A stretch of DNA of 64,000 nucleotides from Hyphomonadaceae bacterium ML37. Lineage in GTDB: Bacteria > Pseudomonadota > Alphaproteobacteria > Caulobacterales > Maricaulaceae. Below, piece by piece: positions 34,013 through 41,981 of the stretch. Every line of letters starts with the position of its first letter. Position 1 is the stretch's first letter. Made by a program: the position numbers and the translations under genes. The notes beneath the pieces were generated by a model. It searched no databases, had not been told where the DNA came from, and saw nothing but the letters and a program-made list of their open reading frames with translations. The stretch is from assembly GCA_027627685.1 (NCBI GenBank), contig CP091241.1:705149-769148 (forward strand). The letters run 5' to 3'.

Positions 34013-35134
34013 CTAAACCTTCACCTCGTCCTCGGGCAGGCTTGCGGCCAGCGAGTTGAGGATTTCGAGGGCTTTTTCTGATGGTAGCAGGCTCCAGTTG
34101 ACGCCGCGCATGGCATAGGCCCAGAAGTCCGTGCAGTGATTGATGATGCTGGCGTTCTCGCCGACCTGGACGAACATGGACTGGGCGTTCCTGAGGAAGT
34201 TTCCCAGATGCCTTGGATCGCGGTCTTCGGTGAGTTTGCGGATCACCTCTTGATAGCCCATCAAAGCCTCAGCCAGCGCGATCATCGAATGATTAAGGGT
34301 GCGCACGATGTGGTGTGAGCGCAGGCGAACCGTGCGCATGATATCGGGACCCCGGTCGATGGGCTTGATCTGGGACAGGGTGGACACGATGTCGGAGAAA
34401 AAGCCGGAGGATTCCTCCAGCTTCCACTGATAGTACAATATGCCCTTCCAGGCGAAGATGGCTTCCTGGAAATCGCCCTTGCTCATGCTCATCGCCTCGC
34501 GCAGCGGGTCGAGCCGCTTGTCGTCACGGCTGGCCAGGAAAGCGCTGGCAAGCCGTGACGACGCTTCGGCTGCTCCTTCTGGCAGGGCCAGGGCGGTGAT
34601 CTGGGAGAGAGATTTGGCGACCATTTCGCGCAATTCCCTCAGGTCGCGATCGGAAAGGTCGACCAGACCCACCGGCAGCTCGATGCCGTCAAATCGCGCG
34701 CGCTCGGAGATCAGGAACGGATCGAAGGAGGGAATGTCATTGAGGATGAACAGAAGTTTCTCATCGCGGGCATAGGCATCGTCTATTGAGCTCAGTCCGA
34801 TAAACTTCGTTATTTTCTCTGTAAAATAGCGCTCGTCCACGAAAATCGATGCGCCGCCCTGGTTAAGATCAGATGCCGCAAAAGGAAACACCAGTTTGGT
34901 TGATGAGCCATTCTGATGATCAAAAATATCGCGCTCATAGGCGCGGATCGAGTGCTTTATGATGAAGGCGCGGTTGAGCATGCGTGTCTGGAAAATGCCT
35001 GCGGACGCAGATGGATTCTGGCCAGTCTCCTGGAAGCGCTCGATCAGGCGCGGAATATCCAGAATGCGGCTGGTCGAGCCATACAGACGCGCATGCAACA
35101 GGGACCGGACGCCGGGATTGCGAAAGCCACTCAT
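34013..35134 (-). CDS. Unknown protein, 372-aa family, member 3
   Basis: The 373-aa product is almost identical to member 2 (16547-17683), apart from a patch at about 34775-34915 (KLVFPFAASDLNQGGASIFVDERYFTEKITKFIGLSSID against KMIF...KMLKFCGLNMID), where codon use is also AT-richer, and a different C-terminal end. This mosaic suggests gene conversion. It lies between hfaB and hfaD-like gene 2 on the same strand, the only context clue linking the family to surface attachment. The second ATG (35134) is used, as for member 2. Confidence 0.8.
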   Translation of the reverse strand: MSGFRNPGVRSLLHARLYGSTSRILDIPRLIERFQETGQNPSASAGIFQTRMLNRAFIIKHSIRAYERDIFDHQNGSSTKLVFPFAASDLNQGGASIFVDERYFTEKITKFIGLSSIDDAYARDEKLLFILNDIPSFDPFLISERARFDGIELPVGLVDLSDRDLRELREMVAKSLSQITALALPEGAAEASSRLASAFLASRDDKRLDPLREAMSMSKGDFQEAIFAWKGILYYQWKLEESSGFFSDIVSTLSQIKPIDRGPDIMRTVRLRSHHIVRTLNHSMIALAEALMGYQEVIRKLTEDRDPRHLGNFLRNAQSMFVQVGENASIINHCTDFWAYAMRGVNWSLLPSEKALEILNSLAASLPEDEVKV

Positions 35135-35548
35135 TGAAACCATGCCTCCCGGCCAAGGCGGGACTGTGACGCCTGCACTGTCGTCAAGCCAACGGGGCGG
35201 ATGCGGGCGCACGGCTGCGGCCTTCGGGCCGGGCACCGGGTGTCTGCCGAGGTTCGCAGAGGGTGTGCGCAGGATAAGCGCGGGTTGCGCCGCGTGCACT
35301 CAGGGCAGCGGCTAGAGAGTGCAGGTGCATTCATGGCTGACACTTGAAGATGATGGCTGCGGACCTGTCACCGTCGGGCGGCGCGCCCGGGTTCAGTCAT
35401 CATGCCGCATGAATCTTTCAGAACCCTCACCACCCCGCGGCCCGGGCGCTGGCGCGGTGCCGCTGCAAGTCGGGCGCGCCTCTTGGTCCGGAAGGCACCG
35501 GGTCCTGCCTTGCCGCGCGTCGGCCGGTTGCGGATAGGCGGGCGCTGG
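35135..35548. other. Gene-free stretch between hfaB and the 372-aa gene
   Basis: About 410 bp after the hfaB stop. It must hold the promoter of member 3. Frames across it look like GC shadows. No strong terminator is seen. Confidence 0.4.
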
Positions 35549-36829
35549 TCAGCGCGATACCGCCAGCCTGTACGGGCGGCAATACTGATCGCGGGCCGAT
35601 AGCTGCTCACACAACTCGCGCGCGGCGTGCTCATCGGGCAACGGGCCTGCAATCAGGCGGAAGAACTGCCCCTGGGAACTGGCACCGCGTAATTCCACCT
35701 CGTCTACCCCGGGGCTCAAACCCGCAAGCAAGGGCCCATACGCCTGCATCAGGGCGGCCCAGCCCGCGCCCATCTGCTCACGGCGGCGATAGGATTCCAG
35801 GTGCACCGAATAGAGATGGGTCGCTGGTGCCGCCGGGGCAGGTGTCTGCGCGTTCACCGCAGCCGTGGGCTGGGCTTCGGCCGGAGTTTGGGCCGGCGGC
35901 GCGCTGACTGGTGGGGCGGCCTGGGCGGTCATGGCCTGGGCGTCTGCGCCGCGCCGCTCGAACGTGCCGCTGGCGGCGATGGCGCGGGCGACCTCTTCAC
36001 CCAGACAGTCGACCGGATCGAGATTGTAGAGAGCGGCCACGAACTCGAACACGGCGCGATCAATCATGCTCCTGACTGCGGTCTGGACGGGCTCAAGGGA
36101 GCGGCCGCCGGCATTGATGTCGATCACGCCCCCGGTGAGGAACTGGAAGACGCCGCTCTCCACCTCCCGGCCAACAATCTGTTTTCGGAAGGCGCGCACG
36201 GACAGCACATCACTTGAGCGCACGTCGATAAGCCGCAGATCTATGCCGACATCGATAACGAAGTTATTGACCCCAAGGGCTCCTGCGCCGCCCGCGGCGG
36301 AATCGCTACCCACAAAAACGTTCGCGCCCCGCGAGCGGATATTGGGGTTGAACTCGGTCAAACCGCCCACGATGTAGAGGTCAGCGCCCTGCATCTGCCC
36401 GAGTTGAACCTCACGCAACTGTGTCTCGCTGTCCCGGACAAGCCCGCTCTGGGTGTATCCTAGCTCGGCTTGAATCACGCCCATATCGAAGCGTTCTACG
36501 ACCCTCATGCCGGCGTCCGCGAGCGCGGTCATGGCCATCAGGGCGGCGCCCTGGGTCAGCCGGCGCCCGGAAAAATAGTCGTTCGCTCCCGTGAAATCCG
36601 TGATGTGACCGACCGCGATGCGCGGGGGCGGGAAGGCTTGCGTGCGGGCATGGACCGCAAGGCACTGCAGGGCATCGGTGTATTGCGTCTCAAGCACAAC
36701 TTCCGCCGGCCCCCGCAGTGGCTGGACAGGCTCAGACATACCAGATGTGGCGCAGGCCGACAGGCTCAATGCTGCGAGCGCTGAACCGAATGCCGATTTG
36801 GCGCGTCGCGTTGAGCTGCGAATGTTCAT
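35549..36829 (-). CDS. hfaB: HfaB: CsgG-type outer-membrane lipoprotein with SPOR domain
   Basis: A lipoprotein signal ends LSLSAC (lipid on Cys26). Residues about 50-265 match the CsgG fold: PRIAVGHITDFTG, QGAALMAMTALADAGMRVVERFD, GADLYIVGGLTEFNPN, VGIDLRLIDVRSSDVL, and a conserved end (VFEFVAALYNLDPVDCL). CsgG forms the outer-membrane export channel for curli; HfaB does this for the holdfast anchor proteins HfaA and HfaD. After a Pro/Ala-rich linker, residues about 335-425 form a SPOR-like domain (LYSVHLESYRRREQMG, FFRLIAGPLPDEHAARELCEQL), which binds denuded peptidoglycan at division sites. ATG at 36829 has AGGGA at proper distance; an in-frame ATG at 36838 overlaps the upstream stop. Confidence 0.8.
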   Translation of the reverse strand: MNIRSSTRRAKSAFGSALAALSLSACATSGMSEPVQPLRGPAEVVLETQYTDALQCLAVHARTQAFPPPRIAVGHITDFTGANDYFSGRRLTQGAALMAMTALADAGMRVVERFDMGVIQAELGYTQSGLVRDSETQLREVQLGQMQGADLYIVGGLTEFNPNIRSRGANVFVGSDSAAGGAGALGVNNFVIDVGIDLRLIDVRSSDVLSVRAFRKQIVGREVESGVFQFLTGGVIDINAGGRSLEPVQTAVRSMIDRAVFEFVAALYNLDPVDCLGEEVARAIAASGTFERRGADAQAMTAQAAPPVSAPPAQTPAEAQPTAAVNAQTPAPAAPATHLYSVHLESYRRREQMGAGWAALMQAYGPLLAGLSPGVDEVELRGASSQGQFFRLIAGPLPDEHAARELCEQLSARDQYCRPYRLAVSR

Positions 36830-36834
36830 CTTGG

Positions 36835-37200
36835 TCATTCCCTTGCATCCGACGGGTCCCATTTAGGACAAAAAGCTTTCCATTGCGTGTTGAAGCGGGG
36901 CGGGCGGCTGAAGCCGTGCCTTTGCTGCTCGATCAGCTGATGTGTCAGCTCATGCGGGATCAGGCTGATGCTGTACTGTGCGCCCATGACGATGACGCCG
37001 CTCTCTTCAATCTCCATCTGAGCCAGCTCGATCTCGGATCGAATGCAGCGGCAGGCGACATATTTGAGCAACGGCGCACCCTCGCGGGCTTCAGCGAGCA
37101 AACGGACCACCCCCGCACACGCTGGCAGGTCCCCGAACCAGGCGTGGTGGCAGGTGAAAACCTCTGACCTTTTCAGCGAGATCACAGCCCGTCTCCGCAT
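36835..37200 (-). CDS. Unknown 121-aa protein coupled to hfaB
   Basis: The frame has strong GC3 codon use and ends in an ATGA overlap with hfaB, so translation is probably coupled. It is Cys-rich in its first half (FTCHHAWFGDLPAC, VACRCIRSE) and contains IPHELTHQLIEQQ; HELTH fits the HExxH zinc-peptidase motif, but the short length and absence of other peptidase features leave this open. No signal peptide is seen. It could act in the assembly of the anchor complex. A frame on the other strand is also open (36718-37167), so the call is moderate. Confidence 0.5.
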   Translation of the reverse strand: MRRRAVISLKRSEVFTCHHAWFGDLPACAGVVRLLAEAREGAPLLKYVACRCIRSEIELAQMEIEESGVIVMGAQYSISLIPHELTHQLIEQQRHGFSRPPRFNTQWKAFCPKWDPSDARE

Positions 37201-37223
37201 CCGATTGTCAGGTTTGGGGAAAG

Positions 37224-37252
37224 CCGGGCGACGGACTTGATGCGCCGCCCGG
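37224..37252 (-). terminator. Terminator-like hairpin after hfaD-like gene 1
   Basis: CCGGGCGACG (37224-37233) and CGCCGCCCGG (37243-37252) pair over 10 bp with one mismatch and a 9-nt loop, directly downstream of the gene at 37266. The following T-run on the minus strand is short (CTTTCC), so termination may be partial and leave some read-through into hfaB. Confidence 0.6.
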
Positions 37253-37265
37253 TTTCCGGTTCCGC

Positions 37266-38231
37266 TTAGCGCGGCAGGTTGTTGATGCTCACCGAGTTGC
37301 CGATGGCCGCGGTGGTCAGCGACACGGCTCCGGTCACATCGCCCAGCTGGATATTGGCGGTGGCGCCGGTATAGGCGTTGTTCATCTGCTGGCTGTTGAT
37401 GTTCAGCGAGGCGGTTTCCGGCAGGGTAGACACGCTCAGCGAGTTGGAGATCGCCGCCGTGGTCGAGCTGAAATCGCCGTTGATGTCGCCCACGTTCACA
37501 TTCGACCAGGCCTGCGGGTCATAATTGGCCCACTGGGTGTTGGTCAGGCTGAACTGGGATGAATCGCCGATATCATAGGACGCCGAGTTGGCGATGGCGG
37601 CGGAGGTGAAGTTCACCGAGCCGGTGACATTGTTAAGGTCGGCGTTCAGGAAGGACTGAACATCGCCGTGGAAGTGCTGGAAGTTGGTGGCCTCCATATT
37701 GCCGCTCCCGGTGACCGAGAGCGAGTTGGCGATGGACGCCACCGTGCCGTCGATGGCTACATCGCTGGCGTCGGGGGCCTGGATGTCGGAGGCGTCAATG
37801 GTCAGGTCGGAATGGAACTGACGGTTCCACACCGCGCGCTGGTCGTTGTTGACGGTGCTCAGGCCCGAGGCGCCCAGGGCATCGACCTCGATGGACGCCG
37901 AGTTGCCGATGGTGGCCACCGTGGCGTTAAGCCCGCCCAGAGCGTCATGAGCGTTGATATAGGCACTGGCCGAGGCGTTGTTGTCGGCGCGCTGGACATT
38001 GTTCAGCGTGGTCACACCACCCAGCTCGGCGCTGAACGAGTTGCTGATCGCCGCCGAGGTCAGGCTCACCGACTCGCTCACCGAGTTGATGTCGGCATTG
38101 AGCTGCGCGCGCGTCTGGGCCCAGTTGTTCTGGTTGTTGCGCACATTGTTGGTCTGGGCTTCCGCAGTGGCGGCGAGACCCAGCATGGACACCGAAGCCA
38201 GAAGGCCCGCGGTCATCATCTGACGATACAT
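37266..38231 (-). CDS. HfaD-like curlin-repeat surface protein, copy 1
   Basis: A 321-aa paralogue of 32706-33671 with the same signal peptide (MYRQMMTAGLLASVSMLGLAATAEA) and six repeats of about 48 residues ending in AAI(S/G)NSxS. Differences gather in the variable faces of the repeats (such as HSDLTIDASDIQ, FQHFHGDVQ, MNNAYTGATANIQLG), while the AIGNS strands are kept. It is first in the order hfaD-like, 121-aa protein, hfaB, and is therefore the better candidate for the HfaD equivalent. Secretion through HfaB to the outer surface is inferred. Divergent from the EAL gene with a long shared upstream region. Confidence 0.7.
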   Translation of the reverse strand: MYRQMMTAGLLASVSMLGLAATAEAQTNNVRNNQNNWAQTRAQLNADINSVSESVSLTSAAISNSFSAELGGVTTLNNVQRADNNASASAYINAHDALGGLNATVATIGNSASIEVDALGASGLSTVNNDQRAVWNRQFHSDLTIDASDIQAPDASDVAIDGTVASIANSLSVTGSGNMEATNFQHFHGDVQSFLNADLNNVTGSVNFTSAAIANSASYDIGDSSQFSLTNTQWANYDPQAWSNVNVGDINGDFSSTTAAISNSLSVSTLPETASLNINSQQMNNAYTGATANIQLGDVTGAVSLTTAAIGNSVSINNLPR

Positions 38232-38235
38232 GGTT

Positions 38236-38282
38236 GTCTCCTCTTGTTCGTCACGCCGCCGGACATGGCGGACAGAGGAGAC
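38236..38282 (-). promoter_or_regulatory. Leader hairpin covering the ribosome site of hfaD-like gene 1
   Basis: GTCTCCTCT and AGAGGAGAC (38274-38282 and 38236-38244, minus strand) form a 9-bp stem that includes the Shine-Dalgarno; an inner CCGCC/GGCGG stem lies at 38256-38260 and 38267-38271. The ghost copy at 25004-25050 has GTTTTCC and GGAAAC instead, that is changes on both sides. Confidence 0.75.
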
Positions 38283-38364
38283 GTCGCAATTTGAAAGCCA
38301 AATATTGGCTCAACGTAATTAATTATTAAATAAAAGTAAATGCTTACACAAAGGAAAACCGAGC

Positions 38365-38385
38365 GTAAATTGGCAATTAGTCTTA
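38365..38385 (-). promoter_or_regulatory. Conserved block upstream of hfaD-like gene 1
   Basis: A 21-bp block (plus strand GTAAATTGGCA-ATTAGTCTTA) is the same at 25133-25153 upstream of the ghost copy with one change. It includes a palindrome AATTG-G-CAATT. It is 134 bp before the start codon and may be a regulator site for this gene, the EAL gene, or both. Confidence 0.5.
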
Positions 38386-38748
38386 CTGCGCGGCCGGACT
38401 TTTCAGCTGCGATCTGGCACATGCCCGCCTGCCGTGTATCGTTTTGCGACAATCGCCTGCCGGCCACCCAAGCCCGTTTGCGGTCCTGACGCCTGCCTGA
38501 TGTCAGGGCGGACTTGCGAGGGTGATCGCGCAGGCGAGGCAAGCCGTCGATACTGTCAGGCACGCGCGAACTGGCAGGCGGCGCGAAACTCTGCAGGAGC
38601 GCACATTCGCTGCCGGTCGCTCACGCTTGCTTTGGAAATAGCTTCCCTACTCAGAGAGGGTTGGGTGCATGTTCCTCTCCCTCCGCCATACACCCGTCGC
38701 TTTATTAGCGGATCGGGTTGGCTTTCAAGCCATTCCCTTCATGGCCGG

Positions 38749-40143
38749 ATGGGGTACACGCGCTTTCGCGCCGAGCGCGCCCGCAAGCAATCGCTGGCGG
38801 CGGCGCTCTACAATGACGCAGAAACCCAGCTGCCGTCGCGCACCGCCCTTGAGCGCGCCGTCGAGCAGCTCGAGGCCGAAGGCCGGCCCAGCTATGTGCT
38901 GGCCATCGAGGTGAACCGCCACGAGCACCTGCGCGCCGCCCTTGGCTTCGCCGCGTTTGCGACGCTTCTGCGATCACTCGCCGAACACCTGCGCAAGGAG
39001 TACATACCCGGTCATGTCGGCATCATCGCGCCGGGTGTTCTGGGCGTGCTGCTCGACGCCGACGCGATTCACGACGCGAACGACGATGCCGGCGGCGACA
39101 CGCTGGGGGCGCTGGTCGAACGGCTCAGAACCCGCCTGGCCGCGCCGGTGCGGGTCGGCGAGATCGATGTGGATGTCACGACGACCTGTGGTGCGGCGCT
39201 TCACAGCCTGGACAAGCACGAAGAGTCCGCCTTCCGCCGCGCTGTGATTGCCCTGGACCAGGCTCAGACGGCGCGCCGGCCCTTCGCCATGTATGATCCG
39301 ATCCTCTTCGGCGATCCGGCGCAGAACCTCACCTTGATGAGCCGCCTGCACTCGGCGATCTCGAGCGGGGATGTGACGCTGCATTACCAGCCCAAGCTCA
39401 ATCTGCGCACAGGCCGCTATGACAGCGCCGAGGCGCTGATGCGCTGGACCGACCCCGAGCGCGGCTATGTTCCGCCGGACGCCTATATTCCGTTCGCCGA
39501 GCAGACAGGCCATATCCGCGAGCTGACCGAATGGTCCCTGATGCGCGCGCTGGTCGATCAGATGGCGCTGAGCAAGGCCGGCTTTCCAATGTCGATTGCG
39601 GTCAATATCTCCAGCGTTCTGTGCACGGACGATGATTTTGTCGCCAAGGCGGTCAGGTTTGCGGGCCAGTCCTCCTCCGGCCTGATCTACGAAGTGACCG
39701 AAAGCGCGGTGATGCACGATATCGATAAGGCGATCCGCTCGCTTGAGCTCTGGTCCAAGGCCGGCGCCAAGGTGGCGATTGACGATTACGGCACGGGCCA
39801 GTCCTCGCTGGTTTATCTGAAACGCCTGCCGGTGCAGGAGCTGAAGCTGGACCGGGCTTTCGTCAAGGATGTGGCCAATAGCAGCAAGGACCGCACGCTG
39901 GTCCGGTCCACGGTCGACCTGGCGCATAATCTGGGGCTGCGCCTGACGGCCGAAGGGGTCGAAGACAACCAGACGCTCAATGTCCTCAAACTGCTCGGCT
40001 GCGACAGCGCGCAGGGCTTTGGCCTGTGCCGTCCGATCAGTCTCATCGACCTGGTCGGCTTCCTGCAGCGCCAGGATGAAGAGATGGCCGCGCCGCAAGC
40101 CCCGGACGCCGATGTGTCCCGCCAGGCCGGACGAGCTGAATAA
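38749..40143 (+). CDS. Degenerate GGDEF plus EAL domain protein (c-di-GMP phosphodiesterase)
   Basis: The 464-aa protein has a degenerate GGDEF domain (residues about 15-175; TQLPSRTALERAV resembles TGLPNRRALE, but the catalytic loop is GIIAPGVLGVLL) and an EAL domain (about 195-435) with the residues expected for hydrolysis: DSAEALMRW, VNISSVLC, YEVTESA, AIDDYGTGQSS, KLDRAFVKD, TAEGVED, QGFGLCRP. It should lower c-di-GMP, with the first domain perhaps sensing GTP. No membrane segment. ATG at 38749 is used; the frame is open upstream. It is divergent from hfaD-like gene 1, fitting a role in attachment control. Confidence 0.85.
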   Translation: MGYTRFRAERARKQSLAAALYNDAETQLPSRTALERAVEQLEAEGRPSYVLAIEVNRHEHLRAALGFAAFATLLRSLAEHLRKEYIPGHVGIIAPGVLGVLLDADAIHDANDDAGGDTLGALVERLRTRLAAPVRVGEIDVDVTTTCGAALHSLDKHEESAFRRAVIALDQAQTARRPFAMYDPILFGDPAQNLTLMSRLHSAISSGDVTLHYQPKLNLRTGRYDSAEALMRWTDPERGYVPPDAYIPFAEQTGHIRELTEWSLMRALVDQMALSKAGFPMSIAVNISSVLCTDDDFVAKAVRFAGQSSSGLIYEVTESAVMHDIDKAIRSLELWSKAGAKVAIDDYGTGQSSLVYLKRLPVQELKLDRAFVKDVANSSKDRTLVRSTVDLAHNLGLRLTAEGVEDNQTLNVLKLLGCDSAQGFGLCRPISLIDLVGFLQRQDEEMAAPQAPDADVSRQAGRAE

Positions 40144-40353
40144 TCCGCGTCCCGCCTGGCCGGGCCCGGCCCGCGCAGATTTGCATCAGGGCCCCGGGCG
40201 ATAGTAGGAACAGACCGGCCTGCGCAGGCGTTTGCCTGTCATAGCCGTTGACGGAGCCCTGTCCTGACCCGCCGCCAACCTCCGCCGTACCTGCGCAAGA
40301 CGCCAGGTACGCTGGCCTCACGCATCGCCAGCTCCCGCCCGCGCTGCAGACTG

Positions 40354-41355
40354 TTGCACCCGGACCGGAAACAGGCCCGCCAAACAGGGCGCGGGCGCGA
40401 TGCAGCGGCGCCAACAGACATGCCTGTGCGCGGATGGCGGGATATTCTGCAGCGGGCAGGGGAGAATTTTCTGGGCCACCGGCTGATGCTGATCGCGGCG
40501 GGTCTGACCTTCTTCGCGCTTCTGGGCATTTTCCCGGCGCTGGCCGCCATTGTCTCGGTATACGGACTGTTCACAGACCCGGCCAGCATTGCAGAGCAGA
40601 TCTCCTTGCTTGAGGGGTTCCTGCCGGGCGGCGCCCTTGACATGCTCTCCTCCCAGATGACCGCCATCGCCTCGCGCAGCGACGGGGCGCTGACACTCGG
40701 ACTGGCGACGGGTCTTGCGATCGCCCTGTGGACGGCCAATGCCGGGATGCGCAATCTCTTCAACGCCCTGAACATCGTCTACGAGGAAAAGGAAACACGC
40801 GGCATCATCCGCATGACCCTCGTGTCGCTCGCCTTCACCGTCTGCTTGCTGATGTTCGCCGGAATCGTCATTGCGCTGATCATCATCCTGCCCATCATTC
40901 TGGGATTCCTCGGTCTGGGCGCGTGGGAAGGCTGGCTCTTGCTGGCGCGATGGCCCGCACTCTTCGTGATCTTGGCGCTGGGCCTGTCCATCGCCTACCG
41001 CTGGGGGCCGAGCCGGCGCCGGGCGCGCTGGCGCTGGGTGACGCCGGGCGGGTTTCTGGCCACGCTTTTGTGGATGATCGCAGCGTTCAGCGTGTCCTGG
41101 TATGTCGAAAATTTTGGCCGGTATGATGTCACTTATGGATCGTTCGGGGCCGGCATCGGCCTCATGATCTGGCTGTGGATTTCATCCATCATCGTCCTGC
41201 TGGGCGCCCAGCTGAACGCCGAGCTGGAGCACCAGACGGCCCGCGATTCCACCGCGCCCCCTGACCGCCCCATGGGACGGCGGGGCGCGACCATGGCCGA
41301 CACCATCGGCCGCGCCACCGGCAAGACCGGAACCGGCGGCGCCGGGGCGGGTTGA
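40354..41355 (+). CDS. YihY/BrkB family membrane protein
   Basis: The 333-aa protein has six predicted membrane helices and the family blocks MLIAAGLTFFALLGIFPALAAIVSVYGLF, TAIASRSDGALTLGLATGLAIALWTANAGMRNLFNALNIVYEEKETR, WRWVTPGGFLATLLWMIAAFSVSWYVENF and YGSFGAGIGLMIWLWISSIIVLLGAQLNAELEH. YihY proteins are inner-membrane proteins of unclear role. ATG at 40420 (MPVRGWRDIL) is a possible later start. Confidence 0.88.
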   Translation: MHPDRKQARQTGRGRDAAAPTDMPVRGWRDILQRAGENFLGHRLMLIAAGLTFFALLGIFPALAAIVSVYGLFTDPASIAEQISLLEGFLPGGALDMLSSQMTAIASRSDGALTLGLATGLAIALWTANAGMRNLFNALNIVYEEKETRGIIRMTLVSLAFTVCLLMFAGIVIALIIILPIILGFLGLGAWEGWLLLARWPALFVILALGLSIAYRWGPSRRRARWRWVTPGGFLATLLWMIAAFSVSWYVENFGRYDVTYGSFGAGIGLMIWLWISSIIVLLGAQLNAELEHQTARDSTAPPDRPMGRRGATMADTIGRATGKTGTGGAGAG

Positions 41356-41391
41356 GTCCGCTGGATATCAGCGCAGCCGCCATGACTTGCC

Positions 41392-41658
41392 ATGTCAGTT
41401 TTCATCAAGACGCTCGCCATTATCATCATGCTGACGGGGCTGGCTCTGTCATGGACCCCCATTCCGTTCGGGATTGTGTTGATCGCTCTGGGCGCCGCGA
41501 TGATCGTGACGGCGTCGCAAAGCACCAGGCACTGGCTTCACCGGCGGCGTGTCAAGAATCCAAAGCTTGATCGGTGGCTGTGCGCGATAGAAGACAAGGC
41601 GCCCGATTGCATCGCCCGCCCGTTGCGCGAGACAGACGCGGGGAGCCGGGACCGCTGA
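41392..41658 (+). CDS. Small two-helix membrane protein
   Basis: The 88-aa protein has two hydrophobic segments (IKTLAIIIMLTGLALSWTPIPFG and IVLIALGAAMIVTAS), followed by a basic tail. The WTPIPFG..LIALG hairpin is common in small integral-membrane proteins of unknown role. It lies downstream of the YihY gene in the same direction. Confidence 0.65.
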   Translation: MSVFIKTLAIIIMLTGLALSWTPIPFGIVLIALGAAMIVTASQSTRHWLHRRRVKNPKLDRWLCAIEDKAPDCIARPLRETDAGSRDR

Positions 41659-41816
41659 GGCGCGCCGCCTGACCGCCGGTTTCGAGCCCGGTCCCGGGTC
41701 CGGATCGCACCCGCCGGGCGCCGCCTTCGGCAGGCAGTGGCGGAACTGCCCCGCCGGCCAGACGTTAGTCCTGCGCGAAGGCGCGCACCGCGCCGCCACG
41801 CCAAAGAGGAATTTTC

Positions 41817-41975
41817 ATGGATATTGTCCGCATCATCGCCGCCATTCTGTTGCCGCCGCTGGGCGTGTTCCTGCAGGTCGGCATCGGCGTTCAGTTCTGG
41901 ATCAACATTCTGCTGACGCTGCTGGGCTATATCCCCGGCATCGTGCATGCGGTCTGGATCATCGCGCGGCGCTAG
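41817..41975 (+). CDS. YqaE/Pmp3 family membrane protein
   Basis: A 52-aa protein (MDIVRIIAAILLPPLGVFLQVGIG, then NILLTLLGYIPGIVHAVWIIARR) with the two helices and the LLPPLGVFL and YIPGIVHAVW motifs of Pmp3/YqaE proteolipids, which are linked with membrane potential and salt stress. AAAGAGGA is a good ribosome site. It is followed 6 bp later by the DUF4112 gene. Confidence 0.9.
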   Translation: MDIVRIIAAILLPPLGVFLQVGIGVQFWINILLTLLGYIPGIVHAVWIIARR

Positions 41976-41981
41976 GCTCCT

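Noticed and set aside
36718-37167. Plus-strand 149-aa frame opposite the hfaB leader gene
   Set aside because: The minus-strand frame has better codon pattern and is coupled to hfaB by ATGA.
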